A stretch of 64,000 nt of DNA from Coptis chinensis (taxonomy: Eukaryota; Streptophyta; Magnoliopsida; Ranunculales; Ranunculaceae). Position numbers and translations under genes: made by a program. The notes under the pieces were generated by a model that saw only the letters and a list, made by a program, of their open reading frames with translations, ran no database searches and had not been told where the DNA came from. Positions 9,661 to 20,260 of this stretch are shown here, piece by piece. Position 1 is the stretch's first letter. Each line of letters opens with the position of its first letter. Location of the stretch: the NCBI GenBank assembly GCA_015680905.1, contig CM027384.1, positions 80,773,501-80,837,500 of the forward strand. The letters are read 5' to 3'.

Positions 9661-11699
9661 TCCGAGCTTATTATCATAACTGATTTTCTGGTAGAAAAAT
9701 TTGGACTCAGCTCACAGTTCCACATTTTCTTAAAAACTATTTTTGATCACTCATGTACTTGATTGTCTATTATGGTTTTATCTCTTTTATTTTTAGGCAG
9801 AGACAAATCTGGTATTCCGTGCAACAATGAAACTATTGATTTAACTTATTATTATTATTATTATTACTATTATTTATTATTTAATTTTTAATTTTTATTT
9901 TTCAGTCATGTCATTTGTACATGTGACTCTTACATTCCACTCTAGCACCTTTTCTCTGTCTTTTTAGAGACGTATCACTCTACAGATTGAGCACATGACA
10001 AATATTTAGTCGTTGTAGTAATTATTGATCCTTATAAATCATCACTCTTATTTGTTTTGTTAAGGATATAAATTCTACAGATTTTAGTTGATGTAATTTT
10101 GCACGCATTTAAGGTAATATCCCTCATTTTCTCTGATTATTTCAATTATGGTAAGCTTTTAGTTATTTTATTTAGTCATTGAGGACAATGGCTAATTTAG
10201 TTAGGGGGTGAGAATTAAAATTTTGCAATATTTTAATTACAATATTTGGAAAGTTTATATGTGAATTATGGTGATTCTAGGTGAAAAGTATATTTTTATC
10301 ATTTAAACTGGCTAATGAAATAGGAAATTATAATAAGTCATGACCGGGATTAGTAAGACTTTTAGACTAAGTTTCTATTACTAGAAATAGATCTCAATCG
10401 ATAAAAAGTCTTAGTCTAGAGTAAGTTCATATAATACACCACTAGAGGAATTTCAAATGAAAAAGCAACTTAAACTTCTACCAAACTAGAGGATTAGTAT
10501 AGAGACTTGACTTTGAGACTTGAGCCTTTCAATTTTAATTTCTTGGAGAGTCTTTATGTAAATCTGAGTCCAAGTTGACTCAACCATTTTTCGGTGCTTA
10601 AATTAGTTGTGTAGTCTCATTTATTCTTGATTTGGTCAATCACGAGGTGGCATCAACTGGGAGATAGCCATTAGGTCTTGTAGTCTATTCAAAGCGAATA
10701 TCATCTTTGATAAGTCAAGTAGTGAACCAATCACCTTTTATCCCACCTAGTAGGATTATCATATTAACCACTTTTGAGCCTTATATATTAAACCTTTTAT
10801 TCTTAAACCAATCATCTTAAACCCAACTCCAGATAAGGAGTATATCCCATATTATTAGCCTTATCCATATTTAGGATTTCTAAAGACTAAAGAGAAAGCT
10901 AGAACGAAGAAGATTTTTGAAGGAAATTTTACTAAAGTCAAATGAAGAAAATCATTCCTTTTGCTAAAAAAAAAAAAAAAAAAAAAGAAAAAGAAAAAGA
11001 AATATAAATAATTGAGCAAAAAAGTAGTGATAGAGGTCAAGTGTTGCGGTCTACAAGTGAAGAAAATTTCCAAGAAGGTCAAAAGCACAAAGTCTTTAGT
11101 ATATTCTCGAAATTTTTGAATCCTTTTTACCCTTTTTTTGTTAACTTTGTCCCTAAGCCCCGTTTTAATACCCAGACTTATCACTAAAGTATGATATGAA
11201 GTGTAGAATAGTTGAGAGGATGCTAAAGTGAAGGACCCGACACTTCAAATGTGATTGACATTCTTTCCATGAGACTTTATTTATATATTTGCAAATTTCC
11301 GTCTTTCAGACTAAATATGTGGGATGCTCTACTTTTTACTCATTTCCCTGCATATGGAGGCAAAATATAAAACTTATCTGAGAGAGATTTTCTTGTGAGT
11401 GAATGAAATGAAATGAGATTTGAAGTCGAAATACTAATCCAAAGGTGAGGTAGAAATTCCGTTGCTTGGAAAAGAGAAAGGAATCAAAATGGTTAAAAAT
11501 GAATAAGCTCTAGTTAGGATGATTAGTCAGTCTTTTCTATCTTTAAGAATAGAACCTTAGCCTAATGTTTTATGATCATGGGTATGATAAGTAATAACTT
11601 TTTGATTTAGACATTTTAACCTAAAAAGTTGTTTTCTCTAGATTTCACCATAGTTCATATGTAAAATTGATTTTGTGGGTATATCAACTCAAAACCCTC
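9661..11699. other. A1 3' non-coding tail
   Basis: AT-rich. It contains a TTA microsatellite (9849-9876), the AGGA-loop hairpin with G-run at 10178-10207 and an A-rich AAAGAAAAAG tract (10967-11005) like that of A2 at 48075-48350. There is no gene. The minus-strand 107-codon ORF at 10861-11184 is mostly a translated poly-T tract. Confidence 0.6.
10178..10207 (+). promoter_or_regulatory. A1 internal hairpin plus G-run (PPT-like)
   Basis: CATTG-AGGA-CAATG forms a perfect stem with AGGA loop and is followed after ~17 nt by TTAGGGGGTG. It lies ~1.7 kb before the 3' LTR. A2 has an equivalent at 47456-47492, ~1.6 kb before its 3' LTR, with different stem bases. Confidence 0.5.
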
Positions 11700-11771
11700 A
11701 CGAGGTTATAACTTCGTCCTTTAAAGGGTAACTTAAAGGTTTAAGGCCTTGTTGCATATGGTAAATGCAAC
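11700..11771 (+). ncRNA. A1 3' UTR three-hairpin module
   Basis: Three adjacent stems: ACGAGG with CTTCGT (11700-11717), CCTTTAA with TTAAAGG (11718-11739) and GTTGCAT with ATGCAAC (11751-11771). The last two are perfect. The same three stems occur in A2 at 48909-48979, with a different but again complementary middle stem. This is probably a cis-acting RNA structure in the element transcript. Confidence 0.6.
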
Positions 11772-11863
11772 TCGCGATGCCTCTTGAAAGTGAGTCAGTT
11801 TATTATTTAATTAGTATTGTTAGCTTTGAACACTTCTCTAGTATAACATATATTTGCTAAGAG

Positions 11864-11889
11864 ACTAGCAAAATGCTAGTTGGGGGTTG
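11864..11889 (+). promoter_or_regulatory. A1 polypurine tract with upstream hairpin
   Basis: ACTAGCA-AAA-TGCTAGT is a perfect 7-bp stem (11864-11880). TGGGGGTTG follows and the LTR begins at 11890. The G-run is the expected plus-strand primer. A2 has the same layout at 49055-49081. Confidence 0.65.
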
Positions 11890-13427
11890 TGATAAGTGTT
11901 CAAAAGTAATGATTTATAACCCCAATTATGTGTATGTTAGTCTCCATTTTATATTTAAATATTCTAATATGATGCAATTTGAGTTTTTGCAGGTCAAAGA
12001 ACCTAAATGTGAAATATGGAGGGAAAAGAAGTCAAACAAGTCAAAAAGGAGTCATTGGGAATTACAGCTAAAGGCCTAGGGCAAAAATGTCATATTTGTC
12101 TCCATAAGTGCCAAGCCTAATGGGACTCTAAAAGAGGATAATAATTGAGTTAGAAGAGTCTTCAATCTGAACTCAAAGCCTTAATTTCGACTTCATAGGA
12201 AGATGAGATCAACATGGAAAAGAAGTCAAACTTTCACAAGAATTAGGAAACCGAAAAGTCGGAAGGCTGTAAGCCGCAAATTGGAAAATAGTTCTGGCAA
12301 AGCAAAGTAGGCCACGTCCAACTTTGGTCCAACCGAATTTAACTTTTCCGTGATTTCTTCTAGAAAGATTACTGAGAGTTTGACACCTCAAATAAAGATA
12401 GGATTCGGATCTCTATCCGCATTGAGCATGTAAGCCAATATATAAGGCACAAAAACCTCAGTTTACAATCATCTAGGAAATTTAGTTTTTGCATCTTAGA
12501 TCTAGAATTAAGAGAGAAGAAAGTTCAGACCTTTTCACCATTAATAGCTATAAAGATTATTCCTTTTCATATTGTGTTCATAGCATAGTATGAGGGGCTA
12601 ATCTCCCTTCTCTTGGGAGGGGAGATGAAGCTTTTTTTGTATGTTTTAGTTTAGTTCTTCTTCTATCATGTTTTAGTTTAAATCCCTCATTGAGTTTCTT
12701 CTTATTCGTCCATTGATCTAACGCTCCTGTGGAGGTTAGGAGGTCTTAGGGTAATTCAAGATTGTGTAGAGCCAAATACCACAAACCCTAGATTCTTTTC
12801 TTCTAGTTTTTAGTGTTCTAGTGTGATGATTGGATTCTTTATGGCACCTCAATTAGTTGTATGGTTAATGCCACATGTGGATTTTCTATGGCACCTAGAG
12901 TTGTATATTGAATGCCACTTAAAACACAATTTGGTTAGATAGAAGATATCATTGGAGATTGAAGAAGTATTTGATGGAAAGATAGAAAGCACGTTGAAAG
13001 CCACATATTATCATCATGGTTATGAGCATAAGGTTTGTAGGTATGGTGAGTTTCTATTGGTGATTTATATTAAGCATGATAGGTAGATCTGTTAGACTAA
13101 TTCTATGATTTTGGTGGATTCATCTCTCCCAAGATATTCTCTCTCTTGATTCATATTCATATATTTAATTTAGTTTATTTTATACATAGTTTAAATCTCA
13201 AATCAAATCAACCATATATTACTTATTACTTAGCCACATCTTTTACTTGCATCCATTAGAGTAATTTAGATTAGGAATTTCTATTATCATCACTTAGTTA
13301 TTTAGAGTAGGATTGATACCTTGCTAGCCACTATACTAATCAATATATATTAGGCTAAGTAAGATTTGCAAAAGATACGTAACACAAACAACGACATATA
13401 AATAATTACGTGTTGCGTGCTTTTTCA
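11890..13427 (+). repeat. A1 3' LTR
   Basis: 1538 bp, TGATAAGTGTTC to GCTTTTTCA, followed by the TSD ATGTC. The ORFs called in it (for example 11873-12079) are matched by the same sequence in the 5' LTR and have no domain. Confidence 0.92.
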
Positions 13428-13432
13428 ATGTC

Positions 13433-14373
13433 TACCACGTTTTGCAACGTTTGGTTCTGTTTCACTTCCGTCCCTTTTTTTCACATGTGGAATACCTTTT
13501 TTTTTTATCAAATTATTTTCCTATGCGGCAATGTAAAAGTTGCCCTGTGGTATGCTGACATATAGAATCCTCCAAAATCGACATATATCGATTATTCGGC
13601 AGATATCGCCATAGCAACCTAGTGAATATTTCGAGAAGAAAAAACATTATTTCGATCCTTCAAGCTTCTCTAATGGCAGAAAGAGAACTGGCGGCAGTTT
13701 AAGGTGGCGGCTTCATTGTTTGAACTGCCCCACCATCTTTGGCTTTCAATTTATTACTTTCCGAAAAAACATGCGATACACTATCAAAAAAAGAAAAAAC
13801 ATGGCGATAACAAAAGTTGATTAGTTTAGATAAAGCTATCACTACCCACAATAAATCATCAACTCAAAACTTTTCCGATTTCGATTAGAGATTTGGGTTT
13901 TCAATTTTCATTTTCCGATTCCAAAGTCCAAACTATAAGTTTGAAAGGAGGAATCAAGAAAGAAATAACTTTTAAGTGTTTGGGATTTGGATCTATTTTT
14001 ATTGGCAAATGTTTGGGGTTTAGATCTTGAATAACTATTTAAGCTGCCACCTTCTTCTCAGATCTTTTTTTTTGGGTCTTGAAGAACCAGGTTTTAATTG
14101 GGCTACCCAAAACTGAAACCGATAGAGTGCCCGACCCGAATGAACACCCCTGCCGTGTGGCAACGATGTGGCAAGTTTTACATAGCCACATAGGAAAGTA
14201 CTTAGAGAAAATGAAAAATAGCATGCACATGTAAAAAAAAATGGACGGAAATGAAACAGAACCAAACGTTGCAAAACGTGGTAGACATGGATACCCAAAC
14301 TTGCTCAAAAAAAAGTTTGAACCCCAATGTTCGATTAAGGGTATAGTTCATTACCCAGCTATGCATTTTTTTC
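13433..14373 (+). repeat. MITE remainder: inner left TIR, internal region, right TIR
   Basis: 13433-13555 completes the left TIR; 14155-14373 is the right TIR. The internal ~600 bp (13556-14154) is AT-rich with no credible gene. Predicted ORFs of 87-89 codons at 14035-14308 lie on the TIR and are composition artefacts. Confidence 0.75.
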
Positions 14374-14383
14374 TATTTTAGGT

Positions 14384-14410
14384 TCATACATTTGGCACCG
14401 TCTGTGGGGA
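14384..14410 (+). promoter_or_regulatory. End of Retand-like 5' LTR and primer binding site
   Basis: TCATACA (14384-14390) ends the LTR, followed by TTTGGCACCGTCTGTGGGGA. This form of PBS is common in plant Tat-type Gypsy elements. I do not assign the tRNA. The first gag ATG is at 14429, only ~20 bp downstream. Confidence 0.7.
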
Positions 14411-14428
14411 TGTCAGGGTAAGTCAGAA

Positions 14429-15545
14429 ATGACACCAAGAGCGAAGAGAGGGGTAGGCAGACCAAGGAGGGCAGTGGTGCAAGAGCCAACACCGGAGGCG
14501 GTGATTGATGAGGAGGGAGATCAAGAAGAGGAGCACGAAACAGAAGAGACCCGGCTTATGCGAGAGGAGATTGTGAGGCTGAGAGAGGAGAACGACGAAC
14601 TGAGAAGAGAAAAAGAAAGAGCGAAGGAAGAAGAAGGGGAAGAAGCAGAGGAGGAGTCCAATGATGAGGAAGGTGGGCTGAGTCTTGTTGAAAACCCGAT
14701 GGCTGGCTTGACCATGGAGCAAGTACAGGAGATGATAGATAATGATAGAGAGGCGAATCAGTAGCGAGCGAAGGATTGGGGGGGGGGGGAGCGGCTAGTC
14801 AAGTGGTGGCCGGACTGAACCGCAATCTATTAGCAGATGCCATTTGGGCTTTAGAGGTCCTGAAGCATTTCAATCAGTCGAGGTTCGAAAGATATGAGGG
14901 CAAGGGAGACCCGGCGGATCACATCCATCATTTCCGACAACAGATGCCTCTTTGGCAAGAGGCTCGTATGATGGGCTGCGGTGTATGATGTTTTCGGCCA
15001 GTCTCAAAGGAGGGGCATTGGATTGGTACTACAGGCTGCCGGCGGGAAACATAAGTAATTTCCAGGAGTTGGAACAGGCATTCATAGACCACTTTATACA
15101 CCAGAAAAGGCGAGTGGTGGATATCGTGGCATTGTTCAACGTGCGACAGAGATCTGCGGAGTCAGTCAGAGAGTACTTGTGTCGGTTCAAGGCTAAGAAA
15201 TTGAAGGTTGAGAATCTGGATGAGAGAACCGCGGTGATCGCATTTGAAAGAGGACTGCGACCAGGGACAGGAGTGCATCAGTCCGTGGCGAAGAATGAGA
15301 TCGTGACCTTGCACGAATTATATCCGTGGGTGGAAAAATATATAAGATATGAGGATACTATGCACAAGGATTCCAGGAGGTCAGGGAAGGCAGTGTTAGC
15401 ATTAGAGAAAGACAAGGAGTACCAAAGAACAGAGACTTCCAGAAAAGAAAGCGGGGGGTATCGCGGATACCCCCCACGGGCGGAAAGGAACCGGGAGGGG
15501 ATTCGAATGGAGAACAGGGAGAGGAAGCCATACCGCGAGATATAG
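14429..15545 (+). pseudogene. gag: Retand-like gag, frameshifted
   Basis: The start at 14429 gives a basic N-terminus (TPRAKRGVGRPRR) and then a very acidic, Glu-rich coiled-coil stretch up to a TAG at 14762. A 12-G run near 14778 accompanies a frame change. The Retrotrans_gag core follows: RFERYEGKGDPADH, then after another shift at about 14960-14990 MMFSASLKGGALDWYYRLP, FQELEQAFIDHF and SVREYLCRFK. This layout is normal for Tat gag. It ends with a basic tail and a TAG at 15543. Intact gag would assemble particles; this copy is broken at least twice. Confidence 0.85.
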
Positions 15546-15887
15546 GTGACTCCATTAAATAGACCCCTCGGTGAGATTTTACCCCTGATTAAGAACATGC
15601 AGGGATATGAAGGTCCGCAGAGCACATCGACGAAAATACCGGATAAACCTTTCTGCGCATATTACCAGATACGAAATCATGAGACGAACGACTGTTACGC
15701 GCTAAAGTGGTTGGTCCAGAGATTGGTGGAAAAAGGGAGGATGAGGGAGTTCGTGAGGGGCGCACATAATGAGGAGTGGTTGCCACGCCAGGACCGAATA
15801 CTGGGAACTATTAATGTGATTTTTAGTAGGGAGGTTTTAAGTCATAATTCCCATAGGGACAAGGTAAGGAGAACCACGAGCATCTAG
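15546..15887 (+). pseudogene. Retand-like gag C-terminus with zinc-finger-like motif
   Basis: It continues the gag frame after the TAG. It shows TPLNRPLGEIL, the conserved block before the Tat zinc motif, then CAYYQIRNHETNDCYALK, a Cys/His cluster equivalent to the family C-x-FH-x-H-x-C motif, and RLVEKGRMREFV. The frame ends with TAG at 15885. The simplest reading is one gag reading frame interrupted by two stop codons. Confidence 0.75.
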
Positions 15888-15911
15888 CAAATCAACGAAG
15901 GGGTAGATAGG

Positions 15912-16334
15912 TTGCGACCAAGGTTAGGGGCAGCTGAGGAAAAAGACATGATTGTCTTTAGCAGTGCGGATCTACGGGATGTGGATTCCCCCCATGAAGA
16001 CGCGTTGGTCATCACGGTAGCGATGGGCAACTATATGGTGAAGAGGGCGTTGATTGATTGTGGCAGTGCAGTGGATTTGCTGTTCAAAGGAGCTTTGGAA
16101 GAAATGGGAATTGATCCTAGGCAGCTGAGTCCGCTGCGAACCAATTTATACGGCTTCAACGAAAGTATGACGGAATCCATGGGGGAGCTTTTATTGCCAG
16201 TGACCATGGGTCTAGTGACAGTCTTCGCCCGGTTTATGGTGGTGGATTCTACATCTCAATACAATGCAATTTTAGGAAGGCGGTGGATTCATGAGATGAA
16301 GTCTGTCCCATCGACGTATTACCAAGTGATATGA
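15912..16334 (+). pseudogene. Retand-like aspartic protease
   Basis: The active-site block is ALIDCGSAVDLLF (family form D-x-G-S), with a flap-like region and the C-terminal block YNAILGRRWIHEM. The family role is cleavage of the Gag-Pol polyprotein. About 105 residues of the domain are uninterrupted, then a TGA at 16332 breaks the link to RT. The next ~170 bp (to 16505) is out of frame and lacks clear motifs. Confidence 0.8.
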
Positions 16335-16505
16335 TTTCCCACACCGATTGGCATGTATGAAGTTCGTGGCGATCAGGTGACGGCCAAGAACAGTCATTGG
16401 GGTATAGTGAAATGATTGATCCGCGGACTAGAATGAGAGACTTCACACCCTCGGAAGAGGCAAGCATAGCAATTATAGTGTGCCTCTGTAGAGGGGGAGG
16501 AGTCG

Positions 16506-17605
16506 ATGGTGGGCCCGAAGACACTTGATGAGATTGAAGTAGTGAATATTGGTGAGGGGGAAGAAGAGAGGTTCTCGTCGGTAGGATCTAGCTTGCCGGA
16601 GGAGTGGAAGGGTAAGTTGGTACAGTTCTTGTCTGAAAATAAAGATGTCTTTGCTTGTGTAATTGAGGATGTCACGGGATTAGATCCAGAGTTCGCATAT
16701 CATCGGTTACACATGAAGGAAGACACCAAGCCAGTAAGGCAAAGGATGCGAAGCATTAGGCCGAAGTATGCTGAGGGAATTCGTGAAGAGGTTGCGAGGT
16801 TAAAAGGAGCTGGAATAATACGAGAAGTGGAATTCACAGATTGGTTGTCCAATATCGTTGCGGTACCAAAAAAGAATGGCAAGGTTTGTATGTGTATTGT
16901 TTTTACAGATGTGAATGTAGAGTGTCCCAAGGATAGTTATCCAATGCCGTGGGTGGATGAGTTGGTGGATAGAACAGCAGGATTCAAAATATTTTCATTC
17001 ATAGATGCATCGATGGGGTATAACCAGGTCGCGATGTACGGACCGGATCAGGAGAAGACAACATTTATGGTAGAAGGCGGCACGTATTGCTACACTAGGA
17101 TGCCATTTGGACTTAAGAATGCCGGAGCTACTTTCCAGTGGTTGGGAGAGAAAATGTTTGAAAGTAAGATTCGGAAGGGGATCAAAATATACATAGATGA
17201 CATGGTAGAAAAGAGCATGTCAGAGGAAGAGCATCTAGAGGGTTTAAGAGAGACATTCGGTATCCTACGGAAGTACAACTTGAAGTTGAATCATGAGAAA
17301 TGCACATTCGGGGTGACCACAGGAAAGTTCCTGGGCTACATTGTTACTTATAGGGGAATAGAGGCTAACCCTGAGCAAATAAGATCCTTAGTGGAGATGC
17401 CATCACCACAGAATGTCAAGGAAGTGCAGCGGTTGGCCGGTATGGTCGCGACTTTGAATAGGTTTATTTCTAAGTCATCAGACAAATGTAGACCGCTGTA
17501 TCGATTACTAAGAAGCACACCAGATTTCTTGTGGACATCAGAATGCGAGGAGGCATTTCAAGAGTTGAAGAGGTATTTGGGCAAGGCTCCTCTGTTGTCA
17601 CGACC
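16506..17605 (+). pseudogene. Retand-like reverse transcriptase
   Basis: RT blocks appear in order: VRQRMRSIRPKYAEGIREEV, GIIREVEFTDWLSNIV, VPKKNGKVCMCIVF, FSFIDASMGYNQV (first Asp), TRMPFGLKNAGATFQ, IYIDDMVEKS (YxDD catalytic motif), LNHEKCTFGV and KFLGYIVTYRGIEANPEQI. The connection ends near SRPEQGRN, where the frame shifts into RNase H at about 17605. The catalytic Asp residues remain. VCMCIVF replaces the usual WRMCVDF-type block. Confidence 0.9.
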
Positions 17606-18500
17606 AGAGCAGGGGAGAAATTATACTTGTATTTAGGGGCCACCAAATATGTAGTTAGTTCGGTTCTCGTCCGGCTCATTGACAGAATGGAGAAGCCGGC
17701 GTATTTTCAAAGCAAAACATTGATGGACGCAGAGACGCGGTATAATAGAATTGAGAAATATGCCCTGGCATTAATCTTCTCGGCCCTAAAGCTGAAACCC
17801 TACTTCGAATCACACTCAGTGGTAGTGGTGACGAATCTGCCTCTAAAACAAGCATTAAGGGCAGAAAAATCAGGCAGAATATTGAAATGGACAGTGATGC
17901 TTAGTTCATACGAGATACAATATCAGATAAGAACTGCGGAGAAAGCACAGGCGATGGCAGAGTTTCTGGCAGAGTTCCCCGCGGAAGATCCCACTTGGGG
18001 AGAAGATATGGTCATGGAACCAGAGAAGGATGTAGAGCCCGATCTCCTAGACCCTTGGGATAAAAGGAATGGGTGGAGAGTATTCGCAGATAGATCTGCT
18101 ACTGATGCATGCAGTGACATAGGGGTTGTATTGGTTACACCTAACAATAACAGAATAGAACTGACTAGGAAGCTAGGGTTTGCGACAACAAGTAATGAAG
18201 TAGAATATGAGGCCGCAATGATAGCGGGGTTGAGAATGGCCAAAGACTTGGGGGTGAAGGAACTGACCGTGTATTCAGATTCAAACTTAGTGGTGTGTCA
18301 AACAAATGGAGGGTTCACTGCCCGTTGTCCGTGGATAGTAAAGTATTTAGAGGTGTTACACAAAAGGTCCACCAAGTTTGCGAAGCTCAGATTTGTACAT
18401 TTGGGTCGTGGTGAGAATAGGCATGCGGACGCCCTTGCGTACATGGCTGCAGCCATACCTGGGTCAGAGGAAAGGAGAATACGGGGTAGGAAGATTGGAG
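17606..18500 (+). pseudogene. Retand-like dual RNase H (standard plus archaeal-type)
   Basis: The frame open at 17531-18574 begins with the standard RNase H: LYLYLGATKYVVSSVL, PAYFQSKTLMDAETRY, KLKPYFESHSVVVVTN. After a linker (EFLAEFPAED) a second domain follows: WRVFADRSAT, TTSNEVEYEAAMIAGL, LTVYSDSNLVV and ENRHADALAYMAA, giving D-E-D-D catalytic positions. Two RNase H domains define the Tat group. This is one of the best preserved parts of the element. The frame is lost near 18500 before integrase. Confidence 0.88.
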
Positions 18501-19800
18501 AAACCAAGCATAGAGGAGGTAATGGAGGTGTGTCAGATCACAGAAGAAGAAGGGGGATGGATGGATCCCATTAAGTGCTTCTTGGAGGGCAAGGAGGTGA
18601 CAGATAAGAAAGAAAGAAGAAAGTTGGAACAAAATTCTCAGAGATACGTACTGCTTGTAGGCGAACTATATCGAAAGAACTTCAATGGGCCATTGTTAAA
18701 ATGCTTGGGACTGCGGTTAGCCTTAGAGGTACTGGCAGAGATGCATGAAGGGGACTGCGGGAGCCATTCTGCCATGAGGACTACGACACACTGACTCTTA
18801 ACGCAGGGCTATTTCTGGCCCCACATGAAAAGGGATGTAGTGGAGTTCGCTAGGAAGTGTGACAAGTGCCAGAGATTTTCACAGCTGATATTCTCCCTCA
18901 CAGAACCCCTACATAATGTCTCAAGTCCGTGGCCTTTTGCTATGTGCGCGATGGATATTGTAGGACCATTGCCCATGGCTAGCAGAAAAAGGAGGTATAT
19001 GCTAGAAGCTACGGACTACTTCACTAAATGGATAGAAGCTGTACCCTTGCAGTAGGTGAAGGAGACGCAGGTGATTAAGTTTTTATAGGAGAACATCATA
19101 TGTCGGTTTGGACTGCCATATTGCATCATTGCGGACAATGGAACACAGTTCACGGGAGTTAAGGTGATTGAGTTTCTGCAGGCATACAAGGTGAAACAGG
19201 GGTTCTCGGCCCCCTACAACCCTGAGGGCAATGGACAGGCTGAATCTTCCAATAAAATGATAATGAACAACCTTAATAAGAGGAAGTTGGAAGATAAGAA
19301 AGGGGCGTGGGCAGATGAGTTGAACCATGTTCTGTGGGCATATTGAATTACTCCTCGGATGACCACCAAAGAGACCCCATTTGCCTTAGCCTATGACGTC
19401 GAGGCTATGATTCCTTCAGAGATGGTGGCAGCTACAATGTGAACCAAGGCCATGGAGGAGGGTTCTAATTGGAGCATCTTGGTCATGGATTTGAATTTGG
19501 CGGAAGAAAGAAGAGACTCAGCCCGCATTCAACTAGAGGAGTATCACAGGCACTTACAGAGGCAATATAACAAGAGGGTCAAACCGCGGCAGTTTCAGAT
19601 AGGAGATTTTGTGCTTCAGCAGGGTGACCCCTAGTACGAAGAAGGAGAGAGATGGGAAGCTGGGTCCAAATTGGGAAGGACCCTACACCGTGATGGAGGT
19701 AGGAGGAGTTGGAACCTACAAGTTAAGAACAATGAAAGGCAAACTGATAGAAAAGCCATGGAACGTGAGAATGCTGAATTTTTTTTACAATTGAATGTAA
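18501..19800 (+). pseudogene. Retand-like integrase with several in-frame stops
   Basis: The zinc region (LAEMHEGDCGSH then CDKCQRF) is followed by CAMDIVGPLPM, ATDYFTKWIEAVPLQ, IIADNGTQFTG and NPEGNGQAESSNK, so the D, D and E of the catalytic triad are visible. The C-terminal part reads EYHRHLQRQYNKRVKPRQF and GDFVL, then GPYTVMEVGGVGTYKL. Stops occur near 18792, 19053, 19087, 19344, 19440 and 19632, mostly where CAG or CGA codons are expected. This suggests C-to-T decay. No residue beyond ~19800 looks coding. Confidence 0.88.
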
Positions 19801-19959
19801 CAAAGGTACAAAGCAATCTAACGGAGGTCCAGAGTAAAGGACTATAGCTGTTTGTAAATATATAATACAACGACCCTTTTATGAAAAGAAATTTGCCTAC
19901 TATGTATGGTTCCTAAATCAGATCTAGATAGCGATATAGAGGAGTCCCTTGCAGAGAGG

Positions 19960-20260
19960 TATAAGCCCTTCACGGGCGGGAAATACCAAATGACACATGG
20001 GGCAAAGAGAGTGGTCCCCATCTGGCTACTCAGCCCATCGAAAAGAGAGACAACAGAAGGGACGACCCTTTCGCTGACAGTAACGCCCAAAGGAGCCTAG
20101 AGCAAGACGAGTTATTCTAGCAGGTTACATGGCATGGCTAAACCCAAGGAGTGGGATGAACCCTTCGTGGATGAGAATTGCGAGAGACACCTGGGGCAAA
20201 GAGAGTGGCCCCCATCAGGTTGCTCGGCCCATCTAAAAGAGAGACAGCGGAGGGGATGAG
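19960..20260 (+). repeat. Retand-like 3' UTR tandem repeat array, first part
   Basis: Units of ~190 bp are anchored by AAGCCCTTCACGGGC-type starts at about 19967 and 20157. Each contains a GACAC-x-TGGGGCAAAGAGAG block and a GCCCATC-x-AAAGAGAGACA block. Element A2 inserted at 20261 inside the second unit. The array continues at 50489. Low coding signal; the region 19800-19960 has no recognisable gene. Confidence 0.75.

Larger units (their letters stand above)
2901..13427 (+). mobile_element. Athila-type LTR retrotransposon A1, gag-pro only
   Basis: It is bounded by 1538-bp LTRs of equal length, with TSD ATGTC at 2896-2900 and 13428-13432. The LTRs start TGATAAG and end TTTTTCA. Order: LTR, PBS, repeated 5' leader, gag, protease, long non-coding tail, PPT, LTR. 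No RT, RNase H or integrase motif occurs between 8190 and 11889, so it is non-autonomous. Athila affinity rests on the TGATAAG LTR start, Asp-type PBS, gag/PR style and large size (10.5 kb). Confidence 0.88.
2810..14373. mobile_element. MULE-type MITE with ~215-bp TIRs, split by element A1
   Basis: Own sequence is 2810-2900 plus 13433-14373 (~1.03 kb). The left end begins GAAAAAATGCATAG and the right end is its inverse, ending CTATGCATTTTTTTC. Perfect 10-bp target duplications TATTTTAGGT lie at 2800-2809 and 14374-14383. Long TIRs and 8-11 bp TSDs point to the Mutator superfamily. No transposase is encoded, so it is non-autonomous. It inserted in the Retand-like 5' LTR. Confidence 0.8.

Noticed and set aside
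10861..11184. 107-codon minus ORF in A1
   Set aside because: It contains a translated poly-T run and has no recognisable domain.
14423..14722. Minus-strand ORF of 99 codons opposite Retand gag
   Set aside because: It is the reverse of the Glu-rich gag N-terminus; composition alone explains the Phe/Ser/Leu-rich product.
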